A stretch of DNA of 56,426 bases from Methanobacterium sp. Lineage in GTDB: Archaea; Methanobacteriota; Methanobacteria; Methanobacteriales; Methanobacteriaceae. Positions 46,624 to 56,321 of this stretch are shown here, piece after piece. The DNA lies in NCBI GenBank assembly GCA_003151535.1, contig PLXT01000056.1, positions 1 through 56,426 on the forward strand, read 5' to 3'. The position numbers and the translations under genes were made by a program. How positions within the stretch are numbered: position 1 is the first letter of the stretch; each line of letters starts with the position of its first letter. The notes under the pieces were generated by a model. The model searched no databases, had not been told where the DNA came from, and worked only from the letters and a program-made list of their open reading frames with translations.

Positions 46624-47442
46624 TTATGGAAGTCTTAAAACCTTAATCATCTCTTCTTCTGCAGCAGCAATGGTTCTTCTTTTGATATATTCCTCTTTAA
46701 TTGTTTTAAAGAAGTTATTTTTAGCATATCTATCAAATGTAAAATCAATATCCTCATAATTTACATCCATTAATATGAGTCCATCTGGAGGTACAGGGGT
46801 AATTGAAGCATAAATATCTGGATTTAAAAGTAATGCCATATCTTCCTCATCCATCTTTCCTGCACCTACCATGGTTATCACCTGTACCATCTTTCGAACC
46901 ATATTCCAGAGGAAGCTTTGACCAATTACATCGATGACTGTGATCATCTTGTTCTGTGAAACTTTCAGCTCTTTGATAAATCTTATAGGTGTCCTTTCAC
47001 ATCTTTTTGTAAAATTTTGAAAGTTATGCTCACCTTCAAACAGTTTAGAAGCATCCTGCATCCTTTTTAAATCCAAAGATGTTTTATCATATGGATCCTT
47101 GAAAAAAACATATCTGTAATACCTATAATCAGCATATCGTGGTTTGAAGTTATCTGGAACTTCTGCTTTGGCTATGATCTGGATAGTTGAGGGTAGATAA
47201 TAATTAATCTGATTAATAGTTGCTTCAGAATCTGGTTCAAGCGATACAACATTTCCGAGTGAATGAACTCCCCTGTCTGTTCTGCCTGCAATGGAGTATC
47301 CTGATCTATCTGGATCATCCATTACTCTTGCCTTTTTAAATGCCCTGAAAAGTTCTCCCTCTACAGTGGGAAAGTTAGGTTGTCTTTGAAATCCGTAGAA
47401 GTGTGTGCCTATGTAAGCCACTTTAAAAGCTGTTTTAACCAT
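46624..47442 (-). CDS. truA: tRNA pseudouridine synthase A
   Basis: Makes pseudouridine in the anticodon arm region. 272 residues; the catalytic aspartate is Asp56 in GRTDRGVHS, with YRYVFF, HNFQNFTK and FLWNMVRKMV as further family blocks. First gene of the minus-strand run down to wecB. Confidence 0.95.
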   Translation of the reverse strand: MVKTAFKVAYIGTHFYGFQRQPNFPTVEGELFRAFKKARVMDDPDRSGYSIAGRTDRGVHSLGNVVSLEPDSEATINQINYYLPSTIQIIAKAEVPDNFKPRYADYRYYRYVFFKDPYDKTSLDLKRMQDASKLFEGEHNFQNFTKRCERTPIRFIKELKVSQNKMITVIDVIGQSFLWNMVRKMVQVITMVGAGKMDEEDMALLLNPDIYASITPVPPDGLILMDVNYEDIDFTFDRYAKNNFFKTIKEEYIKRRTIAAAEEEMIKVLRLP

Positions 47443-48177
47443 TTGAACCTCGTGAGTGAATTTTTCCTAATTATTTTATGACAAAATGATTTTAATACCC
47501 TTTCAAACCTATAATACATTAGTGTGATTAAATAGAAAAAAAATTAATGTACTCTATGTTTAGGGTTGGCTCTTTTTAAACGGAGTTCTTATGTTATTTT
47601 ATCAATATTTATATTTTAATATTCTTAATTTTATACATCCTATATGAGTTATCAAAACATTTCAAAACCATTAATAATCTGTTTAGACGTTTGATAAGAT
47701 ATTTAGAAATTTCATAATAAATCTTTGATGATATCCAAACGTTTCTTTTGGATTAATAACTATCTCATGGTAATATTATTCTTTTTTGCATAAACGAATT
47801 TGTATTAGTAGCTTATTACTATACTCAAATACTTTCAGAAACTACTGCCACATATGAAATATTATTAATCCTTTCACTGATATTTTCTATAATAAATCTA
47901 TACTTTGGAGTATGGATTCAATTTAAAATGTCAAATTTGATGAAATCGATTTAGAAAGTTCTTAAGTTATTATTTATTATCTTGAAGTTGTTGAGTTTAG
48001 ACAATACTAGTAACCTTTAACCATATTCAACAGCTCTTTATATCTCATGATATTCAGTTATTGCTATTGATTAGGTTTGATCTACTAACATCCATTTATT
48101 CAAGAAGATCAATAAACAGTATAGAATTAATTTCATACAACTTGAACATCAGCTATAATATTAATCATGGTGATATC
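47443..48177. other. Long divergent spacer
   Basis: About 735 bp of AT-rich DNA between truA (minus) and the transporter (plus). Within it is CGGAG followed by a 18-codon frame at 47591-47647 that I do not consider a gene, and nothing else I can support. Promoters for both sides must be here. Confidence 0.35.
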
Positions 48178-49110
48178 ATGGCCAATCAAATTGTTGTTTC
48201 AGATAAGAAATGGGGATATGTTAGCGTACTTGCTGCAACAGTCCTTTACGGTATTTGGAACACCTTCAGCAAAATTTTACTCCAGGATCTTGATCCATTA
48301 GCACTTTCAGCCCTCGTTTACTGTATAGCTGGTATTTTTCTATTTATAGTACGTTTTTCGGGATTTAATAATAGATTAATGGGAATGCTCGATTCCAAGT
48401 CCGAAGCCGAGACACATATGTCAAGGAAGGATTATCTTGTACTTATAATAACATCCTTAGCAGGTTCAGTAATTGCCCCTGTTGTATATTTAACAGGATT
48501 AAATCAGATAACAGCAGTAAGTGCTTCGCTTCTATTGAATGCCGAAGTACTTTTCATAATAATCATAGGAATCCTGGTTCTAAACGAAAGATTTCAAAAG
48601 AAGGAGGGAATAGGTTTAATCCTCTTACTAGTTGGTACTGTTTTCCTTGCAACCAATGGAAATCTACAAGAATTTTCTGTATCCGAGAACTTAGGAACCT
48701 TGCTCGTGATTATTGCTGCATTTTTCTGGAGTATAGACACCACAATGAGCAAATTTTTAAGCAATAAAAGGGACTTGCTCGGGGTGAGTGCTTTAAAATG
48801 TTCAATAGGTGGAATTATACTCCTAATATTATCGTTGATACTCGGGTTAAACCTAAAAATACCCCTAAATCATCTGCCATACCTGCTGTTTATCGGGCTT
48901 GTGAGTATAGGATTTTCATTTGTGATGATCTACTACGCAATAAGGAAAATTGGGTCGTTAAAAACGGGTTCAATATTCCCATTCACATCACTGTTCGGTG
49001 CTTTCATTGCATTTATAGTTCTTGGTGAACCATTTACATATCAAGAGTTAGCATTTGGACTTTTAATGCTTTTCGGAGTGTTTATTATTTACAGATATCA
49101 AAAGAAATAA
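48178..49110 (+). CDS. DMT-superfamily (EamA) transporter
   Basis: 310 residues, ten membrane helices as two EamA repeats: VLAATVLYGIWNTFSKILL at the start of the first, and LVIIAAFFWSIDTTMSKFL at the start of the second. The inner loop MLDSKSEAETHMSRKDY separates helices of the first repeat. Start ATG 48178 fits GGTGAT three bases upstream; an upstream TTG frame is not supported. Substrate cannot be told; family members export amino acids or metabolites. Confidence 0.87.
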   Translation: MANQIVVSDKKWGYVSVLAATVLYGIWNTFSKILLQDLDPLALSALVYCIAGIFLFIVRFSGFNNRLMGMLDSKSEAETHMSRKDYLVLIITSLAGSVIAPVVYLTGLNQITAVSASLLLNAEVLFIIIIGILVLNERFQKKEGIGLILLLVGTVFLATNGNLQEFSVSENLGTLLVIIAAFFWSIDTTMSKFLSNKRDLLGVSALKCSIGGIILLILSLILGLNLKIPLNHLPYLLFIGLVSIGFSFVMIYYAIRKIGSLKTGSIFPFTSLFGAFIAFIVLGEPFTYQELAFGLLMLFGVFIIYRYQKK

Positions 49111-49193
49111 TATTGGAGTTATATTGTGAAAACTATTAAGTTAAAGATACAATCAATTGTATAAAAAAAAAGTTTTAGAGGTGGATGCTTAAA

Positions 49194-49910
49194 ATGTATA
49201 TTATACCTGCAGTTGATATTAAAAATGGTAAATGTGTACAGTTAGTTCAAGGTAAACCTGGAACAGAACAGGTAATTATTGAAAATCCTGATGTAGTTGC
49301 TCAAGAATGGGAAAGTAAAGGTGCAGAAATATTGCACGTTATAAATCTTGATGGAGCCTTTGGTAACACTTCTAATAATTTAAAAATTGTTGAGAAAATA
49401 ATTAAAACCGTTTCAATACCTGTGCAGTTAGGTGGAGGTATAAGAACACTTCAAGATGCTTCAAATCTTCTGGATATCGGAGTTGAAAAGGTTATTTTAG
49501 GCACAATGGCCGTTGAAAATCCAAAGAATATAGAAAAACTATCAAATGAATATGGGAGTGAAAGAACCATTGTGGCCTTGGATAGTAAGGATGGTAAAGT
49601 AGTTGTTAAGGGTTGGACTGAAAAAACCGAAAAAACAGCACCAGAATTAGGTGTTTCACTTGAAAAAAGAGGTGCAGGAGGCATACTCTTTACAAATGTG
49701 GATGTTGAAGGTTTGATGAACGGATTCAATATAGACCCACTTCAGAACCTTTTAAAATCTGTTGATATACCCGTAATCTATTCGGGGGGCGTGACATCAC
49801 TCGATGATGTTAAAGAATTGAGTAAAACTGGAGCCTATGGAGTTGTAATTGGTTCTGCACTTTACAAAGGTAAAATAAACTTTGAAGAGACCCTCAAATA
49901 TCAGGGATGA
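49194..49910 (+). CDS. hisA: ProFAR isomerase HisA
   Basis: Fourth step of histidine synthesis. 238 residues, TIM barrel: IIPAVDIKNGKCVQL with the catalytic Asp8, VQLGGGIRTL, VALDSKDGKVVVKGW with the second Asp, VIYSGGVTSLDDV. Start ATG 49194 is seven bases or so after GAGGTG; the ATG at 49185 directly abuts the site. Confidence 0.95.
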   Translation: MYIIPAVDIKNGKCVQLVQGKPGTEQVIIENPDVVAQEWESKGAEILHVINLDGAFGNTSNNLKIVEKIIKTVSIPVQLGGGIRTLQDASNLLDIGVEKVILGTMAVENPKNIEKLSNEYGSERTIVALDSKDGKVVVKGWTEKTEKTAPELGVSLEKRGAGGILFTNVDVEGLMNGFNIDPLQNLLKSVDIPVIYSGGVTSLDDVKELSKTGAYGVVIGSALYKGKINFEETLKYQG

Positions 49911-49989
49911 ATTATTTATTTTTTTTGTGGACACCAGTAATTGAATCTTAATAATTCAATTAACTGTAAAATTCCAATCGTGGTTATTG

Positions 49990-51549
49990 TTACCGGGCAA
50001 ATCTTTCTATTAAACCTATTAAAATATTAATAATACCCGATAAAGGTCCTAATCTGCTACTGACTTTATACAACATCCTAACATCTTCTAATTTTAACCC
50101 GCCTATAACCGAGAGAATTCCAAGATATACAACTGGTGATAGGATCAATGCTACTATTAAATATAATTTTGTCTGTGGAAATGTTATGAAAACCAGTCCC
50201 ATTGCAATTGAAGCAATTATAATCTTTCCAAATTCCCCAATTGGCAAACTTACCCTTGCAAGTCTCAGAGTTCTCCACATCAACACAGACATTAAAACAA
50301 GTGCAGCAACTGTTGTGGCTATAGCTGCACCATTAATACCCATAACAGGTACAAGAATTATGCTTAGTACTATATTGATAACGGTTCCAAAGATCAACAC
50401 ATACATTGGAAGTCTGGGCCTTCCAAGTCCCTGTGCAATGCTTGAAGAAATAGTGTACAATGTAAAGAAAAGCATTCCTGCTGCAAGTATCTGTAAGGAT
50501 ACAGATCCTGGAAGATATGCATTTCCAAAGAGGATACTTATAATCGGTGCTGCAAATACAATGGTTCCAACACAGAGCGGCATAACAACAAATGAAACAT
50601 AACGATACGATTGTAAAACATATGTTTTAAGAAGATCATAGTTGTTAAGACTCATGGCCTCGGCCGCGGCTGGAAGCACCGATGTTGCAACTGCCATTGA
50701 TATTATAAGGGGAAATCTAGCAACTGTACTAGCAATGTTAAAGTATCCGGCATCACTACTAATCATATAATGACCAATAACTAATGTTCCAGTATCATAG
50801 AGTGCAAGTTCGGCTAATCCAGTTATAACTACAGGAACAGAAAAGAAAATTAACATCTTAGCAACTTTGTACTTATCATAAGCAGTTAACTGCCTACGTG
50901 ACCTTGTTAATAATTTTTTTGGAGTATTGAGTTTACCACGTACATCTCTCTGGAAAAGATAAAGTGCCGCTACCATTGCCATCATAAATCCAACAGCAGT
51001 ACCAACAACTGCACCTGCAACATAGAACCCACCAAATACCAGGCCAACTGCAACAGTTACCATGAAAAATAGTTCAAAAGCCCTTGTTATCAGAATGTTT
51101 TTCATCTGATAAAATCCCTGGAAAGTTCCCCTCAATGCCCCAACAATAACACTGAATGGTGTTATAAGAGCAATTAACTGGAAAGGAATAATAGCCTCGG
51201 GTTTGTTGAACAATCCTATTGCAATTGGTTTTGCCAATACGAAGATAACCACACTGAATATGAGTCCAAGAACTATCATCATCCGGATAGATATACTTAT
51301 AACCGCTTTAACCATTTCAGGGTCATCTTTAGCATAGTACTCCGAAACATGTTTTGCAATTGCTGGTGGAAGACCAGCTGTAGCAATCATTATTAAAAAG
51401 TTTTGGAGCGGCCATGTTAAACTGAGTATACCATACCCTGAAGGACTTAATAAATTGGCCATGGCTACCTTGTAAATGTAACCTCCTATACGAAATAAAA
51501 AGGCCCCAATCACAAGTAAAAAGCTGCCCTTCGCTATTTTTGAACTCAT
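49990..51549 (-). CDS. Polysaccharide flippase (MOP superfamily, PST/MurJ-like)
   Basis: 519 residues, about 14 membrane helices with the family opening SKIAKGSFLLVIGAFLFRIG and the loop LSPSGYGILSLTWPL, then AGLPPAIAKHVSEYY. It probably flips lipid-linked oligosaccharide precursors, which in this organism could be for pseudomurein or glycoproteins; MurJ-like and Wzx-like roles cannot be separated. Start ATG 51549 chosen over 51561. Not linked to glycosyl genes. Confidence 0.87.
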   Translation of the reverse strand: MSSKIAKGSFLLVIGAFLFRIGGYIYKVAMANLLSPSGYGILSLTWPLQNFLIMIATAGLPPAIAKHVSEYYAKDDPEMVKAVISISIRMMIVLGLIFSVVIFVLAKPIAIGLFNKPEAIIPFQLIALITPFSVIVGALRGTFQGFYQMKNILITRAFELFFMVTVAVGLVFGGFYVAGAVVGTAVGFMMAMVAALYLFQRDVRGKLNTPKKLLTRSRRQLTAYDKYKVAKMLIFFSVPVVITGLAELALYDTGTLVIGHYMISSDAGYFNIASTVARFPLIISMAVATSVLPAAAEAMSLNNYDLLKTYVLQSYRYVSFVVMPLCVGTIVFAAPIISILFGNAYLPGSVSLQILAAGMLFFTLYTISSSIAQGLGRPRLPMYVLIFGTVINIVLSIILVPVMGINGAAIATTVAALVLMSVLMWRTLRLARVSLPIGEFGKIIIASIAMGLVFITFPQTKLYLIVALILSPVVYLGILSVIGGLKLEDVRMLYKVSSRLGPLSGIINILIGLIERFAR

Positions 51550-51878
51550 AAATATTACCATTAGTTAATTTAAATATGTTAATTCCAAAAAAACCTATTA
51601 AATAGTGATTCTATAGGCCCATAATCCGATAAGATCGATACTAAAATGGATTGTACAGTTTTTTAGGATGTAAAATATAAGATTTTATAATTTTCTTTTA
51701 GATTCTATAGATTAATAATTTTAGAAATTATGATACTTTAATATTTATATGCATAAGATAGTTTTATTGTTTGACGAAGTATAAATACATGGAATAAAGA
51801 AAAATAATTGAACTTCAATGATTAAAACATTGAAAATCATTTATAAACAATATAACAGAATCATACAGGGGTGCAAAT
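51550..51878. other. Divergent spacer with a BRE/TATA element
   Basis: About 330 bp. The best promoter candidate is CGAAGTATAAATAC at 51775-51788 (BRE followed by TATA box) for the ribL gene, predicting a leader of about 70 nt. Nothing else recognised. Confidence 0.35.
51868..51873 (+). promoter_or_regulatory. Ribosome binding site that points to an AUU start of ribL
   Basis: GGGGTG, followed by five bases and ATT at 51879. The first ATG (51891) is 17 bases away, too far for normal use. Confidence 0.5.
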
Positions 51879-52334
51879 ATTAAAATCGTTATGGCAACAG
51901 GAACATTTGACATAATACATCCGGGTCATGGATATTACCTTGAAGAATCAAAGAAAGTTGGGGGTGCTGATGCCCACCTTGTGGTGGTTATTGCAAGGGA
52001 TTCAACTGTAAGGTCCAGGAAAAGAATACCGGTAGTTGATGAACAACAGAGACTGGAAGTGATTAAAATGATGAAACCAGTTGATGAAGCCTATCTTGGA
52101 AGTGAAACCGATATGTTCGAGATAGTGGAAATGATAAAACCAGATATAATAACCATTGGTTCTGATCAAAACTACAACATTGATGAACTCAAAAAACAAC
52201 TACTTGAAAGGGGTAGTAATGCAGATGTTGTAAAGATAGAAGGTTATAAGACCTCATTACTTGACAGTACATGTAAGATAATAAAAAGAATTAAGGATAT
52301 GGAGTTTGATGAGGATATCTTCAAAGATTGTTAA
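51879..52334 (+). CDS. ribL: Archaeal FAD synthase (FMN adenylyltransferase), probable AUU start
   Basis: Adenylates FMN to FAD. Nucleotidyltransferase fold with HPGH (His14 to His17 counting from the ATT), ARDSTVRSRKRIP, and IGSDQNYN; the family's conserved C-terminal cysteines are seen in STCKII and the last residue Cys. From the ATG 51891 the protein would be 147 residues but would lack the first strand (KIVMATGTFD); from ATT 51879, five bases after GGGGTG, the N-terminus matches homologues. I therefore annotate ATT as start. Confidence 0.8.
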   Translation: MKIVMATGTFDIIHPGHGYYLEESKKVGGADAHLVVVIARDSTVRSRKRIPVVDEQQRLEVIKMMKPVDEAYLGSETDMFEIVEMIKPDIITIGSDQNYNIDELKKQLLERGSNADVVKIEGYKTSLLDSTCKIIKRIKDMEFDEDIFKDC

Positions 52335-52439
52335 AGATTGAATCCTATTTTTTTAGTTAAATAATTTTAATTTAAGTTATTTTATTTTTTTTAGTCAATA
52401 TACTTATTTACAGGATATAAAAATTCCATAATAAAGACA

Positions 52440-53654
52440 TTAAGTTAATTTTGTATATCTTTGAAGCAATCCATTCTTCTCTGCAATAATGATACCCGTT
52501 TGCATCAACTGCAAATCAGATATGATCCAGTTTATAACCTGTCTCAAATCTTTAGTTTCTTTATTATCAGAATAATCTATTGACACATTTTCAATAGATA
52601 TTTTTAAAGGTTTTATATCATCAATTAATGAATTCTCTATTTTTTGAAGTGTATTTTTAATCTTATTAATATTAAAATCTAGATCAACCAATGCTTCACC
52701 ATTTACATTTAGTATTGCTACAATCAGAGTCAAATCTGTTATAATCTTATTATTTAAAGCTATTATCTCCTCATAAAACTCCAGATCATCCTTTATATCA
52801 TTGAAAGTATCTTCTAATTTTTTAATCCCTGCTTCTAAGTTATTTTCTTCCATGATATATTTTTTAAAGCTTTCAGATAAATCTTCGGTAGCATGTTTCG
52901 TTGGGGTGTAAACTAAAACAAGTTCAGCATATCCTATATTAGCTTTTATAGTACGAAATAGTTGATCGGGAATGTTGACGTAAAATCTACTGGGTAAAAT
53001 TATATAAGCACAAACATAAGCAATCAGACCACCTAAAGCAATGTCTAAAAGTTGGGATATGGCATTATCAAATACAGTACCTGTAGGCCAGACTAAAACA
53101 ATGAAAACAGTCATTGTCATTACAGATAAACTCATGTAATTTGGATAGAAAGCTCTGAATAAAAACAACATTACAAATGCCAGCCACACCATTAAATAAT
53201 GGGGAAAAATCAATGATAAAATAATAGCTAGTATAATGGCAAAAAAATTGGCCCCTACCCTTGAAATTAAGTTATCTACTGTGCTGCTAATATCTGGCTT
53301 TAAAATAATTAAAACTCCCATTGTTATCCATATTACACTTCTTTCCCGCGTAATATATATTAAAACTAATGATATTGTCATTGCCAATGTAAAACGGATC
53401 GTATATCTGATATAAAGGTTTTGAATGTTAAAGTTGGCTCTTAAAACTTCTTTTAAAGATTTATTAGGTTCTTTTATTTTTTTTACATTCTTACCATTAC
53501 CCTTAGACAATACTTCATTGCTTTTATTCAATATATCCCCTATAGTATGGGAAATTTCCATAACAGTTGCATTGTTATCCTTAACAGTTGAAAATTTTGA
53601 TTCAAGTGTTGATAGTTGGTTATCAAAATCATTTAAATCGATGATTTTCTGCAT
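52440..53654 (-). CDS. FUSC-family membrane protein (aromatic acid exporter-like)
   Basis: 404 residues. N-terminal soluble helical part (1-80), about six membrane helices with the FUSC block RYTIRFTLAMTISLVLIYIT and ERSVIWITMGVLIILKPD, and a C-terminal coiled coil domain. YccS/AaeB-type proteins belong here; a substrate cannot be told. The ATG at 53654 lacks a clear site. Flanked by 280 bp of AT-rich spacer. Confidence 0.82.
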   Translation of the reverse strand: MQKIIDLNDFDNQLSTLESKFSTVKDNNATVMEISHTIGDILNKSNEVLSKGNGKNVKKIKEPNKSLKEVLRANFNIQNLYIRYTIRFTLAMTISLVLIYITRERSVIWITMGVLIILKPDISSTVDNLISRVGANFFAIILAIILSLIFPHYLMVWLAFVMLFLFRAFYPNYMSLSVMTMTVFIVLVWPTGTVFDNAISQLLDIALGGLIAYVCAYIILPSRFYVNIPDQLFRTIKANIGYAELVLVYTPTKHATEDLSESFKKYIMEENNLEAGIKKLEDTFNDIKDDLEFYEEIIALNNKIITDLTLIVAILNVNGEALVDLDFNINKIKNTLQKIENSLIDDIKPLKISIENVSIDYSDNKETKDLRQVINWIISDLQLMQTGIIIAEKNGLLQRYTKLT

Positions 53655-53937
53655 CGATCAAAGTACATCAACTCTACTAGCAATTATTTATATGTTAATA
53701 TATCGATTTTATACAATTTATTTTAATATTGTTGTACCTAAATGTCCTCTTTCAAGTAGCAAACTAGAGGACCAAATATATACGATTATAATAGCAAGGT
53801 TTAAATGGAACTTTCCACCCATTGCAAATATCAATAATATATAATATCCATATTGCTTCTTTCATCTTGAATCTAACTAATATATTCCAATATTAAGAAC
53901 CTTTATATTAAGTTATAATTAACATTAAGGTGAGAAA

Positions 53938-54633
53938 ATGAATATAACTGGAAACATAAGTGATTCTCTGCAATATCCAACTAAAGATTGGGTTAAGATA
54001 GTCATACTAGGAATAATTTTAATAATCCCAATCGTGAATTTTATAGGCCTAGGATATTACTTAAGAATCATAAAAACAAGTTTGGCTGGTTTAGATGAAC
54101 TTCCAAATTTCGAACGAATTGGAGAATTATTTGTTGATGGTATAAAACTTTTAATGGTCTGTATAATTTATGCAATTGTACCCCTAATCTTCTATGCACT
54201 TTCAGTTTCTTTTGCAGGATCTGCTACAGTTTCTAGTTCAACAACTACTTCGTCGGTGTTTTCTAGTTATTTACCCGGATTAACTGGAATTTCGGTGGTA
54301 TTTTTTATAATAGCTGCTATTTTTGCCATAATAATCAGCATATTTGCATATATGGGTATAGCTAACATGGCCTACCATGACAGTGAAATAGGTGCTGCAT
54401 TGAGATATCGTGAAATACTTGATAGAATTACGGCAATTGGATGGGGAAATTACATGCGTTGGTGGATAATACTTACATTAATTATAACAGTTGCAGGATT
54501 TTTCATTGATATAATTGGAGGAATTCTGTTGTTCTTTGTATTAGGTTTCCTGGTCTTTTTATTGGGATATAGCTACTTATTAATATTCCAAGCAAGATCA
54601 GTTGCATTGACATTTATATCTCTCGGAGAATAA
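53938..54633 (+). CDS. DUF4013 membrane protein, second copy
   Basis: 231 residues, with ISDSLQYPTKDWVKIVILGI as N-terminal hallmark and five to six membrane helices, plus RIIKTSLAGLDELPNF and ELFVDGIKLLMVCIIYAI blocks that match the first DUF4013 gene (RATLAGLYELPEF, DMFVDGLKAVVVSIIYAI). It ends after the membrane part and lacks the zinc-ribbon tail of that copy. AGGTGAG lies just before the ATG. Confidence 0.85.
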   Translation: MNITGNISDSLQYPTKDWVKIVILGIILIIPIVNFIGLGYYLRIIKTSLAGLDELPNFERIGELFVDGIKLLMVCIIYAIVPLIFYALSVSFAGSATVSSSTTTSSVFSSYLPGLTGISVVFFIIAAIFAIIISIFAYMGIANMAYHDSEIGAALRYREILDRITAIGWGNYMRWWIILTLIITVAGFFIDIIGGILLFFVLGFLVFLLGYSYLLIFQARSVALTFISLGE

Positions 54634-54703
54634 TAAGATGTTGATAAACAACCAAAAACTAGCCCGGTTGAATAGTTCAATCCTTTATAATGGTTTCTTA
54701 TCT

Positions 54704-54710
54704 GGAGGTG
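54704..54710 (+). promoter_or_regulatory. Ribosome binding site that points to an AUU start
   Basis: GGAGGTG, a near-perfect site, followed by five bases and then ATT at 54716. The nearest standard in-frame start (TTG 54728) is 17 bases away; the ATG at 54724 is out of frame and meets a stop after one codon. Confidence 0.5.
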
Positions 54711-54715
54711 TTTAA

Positions 54716-55477
54716 ATTAAATATGAATTGATATTATTATTTTTAATACTTACTATGTCATTAGGTTTAAATTCGGGATGTGTAGCTGCAGCAGGGAATT
54801 TAACCACTACACATAATAGTACAAATTTTATCATGGGTTATTATATAAACCCCAATGTTACACCATTATCAGAAATCAATTTCACCGCCTTAAAAAGTGC
54901 TGGAATTACAGACATATACGTTTTAGTCACCAATAATAATTACTTACCAGTACTATCCGAAGCCAAAAAAAAGGCTGATGCTGTGGGAATAATAACCAAT
55001 GCTTGGGTATATCCGGGGTTCAATTATGCCTCAAAAGTCGCTGGGATGAAAATAGGAGTTCAATTAGATGTGGAAACATATAATATACCGGCATATCTTT
55101 TACAAATTCTGGCCATGAGATTGGCCACCTATGGAGAAACTTTCTCCATTACTGTTAAACCCGATGGATGGGACGGAAACCAATACTATTACCTAATTGC
55201 ACCTTTATGCGACTACATAGTCCCTCAACTTTATGTAGGTGAATACGGACAGGGAAATACTGGTCTAACAAATAAAGTTAAAAGCTATACCCAAATCTAC
55301 AACTTATACAACATAATTTTTCCTGGAAAAATTGTGGCCGGACTTGAAACCTACCAATCCGATCAAAATACAACTCCCAAGAACGCAAGTACACTGTCAG
55401 CAGAAATCAAAGCCATAAAACCATATACGCGTGGAGTAATCCTATTCAGGTACGGATTATCCAACTTCAATGGTTAA
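54716..55477 (+). CDS. Secreted TIM-barrel-like protein, probable AUU start
   Basis: A single domain that I recognise from the C-terminal part of methanogen surface and pseudomurein-associated proteins: FIMGYYINPNVTPLSEINF, GITDIYVLVTNNNY, NAWVYPGFN, IGVQLDVETYN, VPQLYVGEYGQGN, GVILFRYGLS. The order of strands and acidic residues (DVE) suggests a glycosidase-like barrel. Reading from ATT 54716 gives a proper signal peptide (KYELILLFLILTMSLGLNSG) with a basic second residue; the TTG 54728 start would lack it. Possibly acts in the cell wall. Confidence 0.7.
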   Translation: MKYELILLFLILTMSLGLNSGCVAAAGNLTTTHNSTNFIMGYYINPNVTPLSEINFTALKSAGITDIYVLVTNNNYLPVLSEAKKKADAVGIITNAWVYPGFNYASKVAGMKIGVQLDVETYNIPAYLLQILAMRLATYGETFSITVKPDGWDGNQYYYLIAPLCDYIVPQLYVGEYGQGNTGLTNKVKSYTQIYNLYNIIFPGKIVAGLETYQSDQNTTPKNASTLSAEIKAIKPYTRGVILFRYGLSNFNG

Positions 55478-55594
55478 AACAGATCGTGCAATTGGCACTT
55501 TATAAATATTTCAAAAAATAATGTAATGTTGGAAAATAAAATATTTATTTCACTATATGGTATTGAAAGTGAAATTATTCACCCTTTACCATTT

Positions 55595-56140
55595 TTAAAG
55601 CAATTCTTCTATTGCATCGAGCATATAATCTTTATTTCTCTGGGTAACACCAATATAATCGAAGCTGGTTATATTTTTATGATCCATCTTGTTCAAATGG
55701 AAAAACAATCTTTCCATACTGGTTAAACATGGGAGAGTACCGCCACCAGTAGCAGCAGCCACACATATAAATGGTTTATTCTGTATTTTGTTTATTTTTT
55801 CAGGTGTGAAATAATTTGCTTCGCACCTTCTTAACCTGTCAAAGAATGTTTTGGCAGATTCACTCATCTCATGGAAATATACAGGAGTAACAACTACAAA
55901 ACCATCAACTGCACCCATTGCTTTATGCACGACTTCGAAATCATCTTCCAATTTACATTTACCTTCAAGACAGATTCCCCAACCCTCATCACATGCCTCG
56001 CACTTTAGAATATTTAAATCATTCAAACGGACCATTATTGCTTCGCTGTTTCCTCTTTCAATTCCTTTTTCTGCAGCAGTAGCGCAGCTTTCTGTTAAGC
56101 CTTCAATATTAGGACTGCTTGTTATAACCATTATTTTCAT
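55595..56140 (-). CDS. Flavodoxin-fold FMN-dependent reductase / iron-sulfur flavoprotein-like
   Basis: 181 residues: flavodoxin-like VITSSPNIEGLTESC at the phosphate loop, CEACDEGWGICLEGKC with four cysteines resembling the compact cluster motif of Isf proteins, VVTPVYFHEMSESAKTFFDR and AATGGGTLPCLTSMER. It may transfer electrons in oxidative stress protection; ferredoxin partner unknown. Start ATG 56140 with GAGGTG upstream. Convergent with the secreted TIM-barrel gene. Confidence 0.85.
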   Translation of the reverse strand: MKIMVITSSPNIEGLTESCATAAEKGIERGNSEAIMVRLNDLNILKCEACDEGWGICLEGKCKLEDDFEVVHKAMGAVDGFVVVTPVYFHEMSESAKTFFDRLRRCEANYFTPEKINKIQNKPFICVAAATGGGTLPCLTSMERLFFHLNKMDHKNITSFDYIGVTQRNKDYMLDAIEELL

Positions 56141-56321
56141 GAATTACACCTCGATTATTAAAATAAACTTTCAAATACCAATGAGAATTTCTATTAACTT
56201 AGTTTTTTTATTATTTTTGTAGTGTTTGTATTTTTTTGTGAGGTTGTGGTTATTTTTCGTGTGTTTTTTCTTTTTTTTTATTTATTTTCTCTATTTTTTC
56301 CTATTTTTTTGTTAGCGTTCG

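Noticed and set aside
47591..47647. 18-codon frame after CGGAG in the truA-transporter spacer
   Set aside because: Too short, hydrophobic composition expected from AT-rich DNA, only a weak site.
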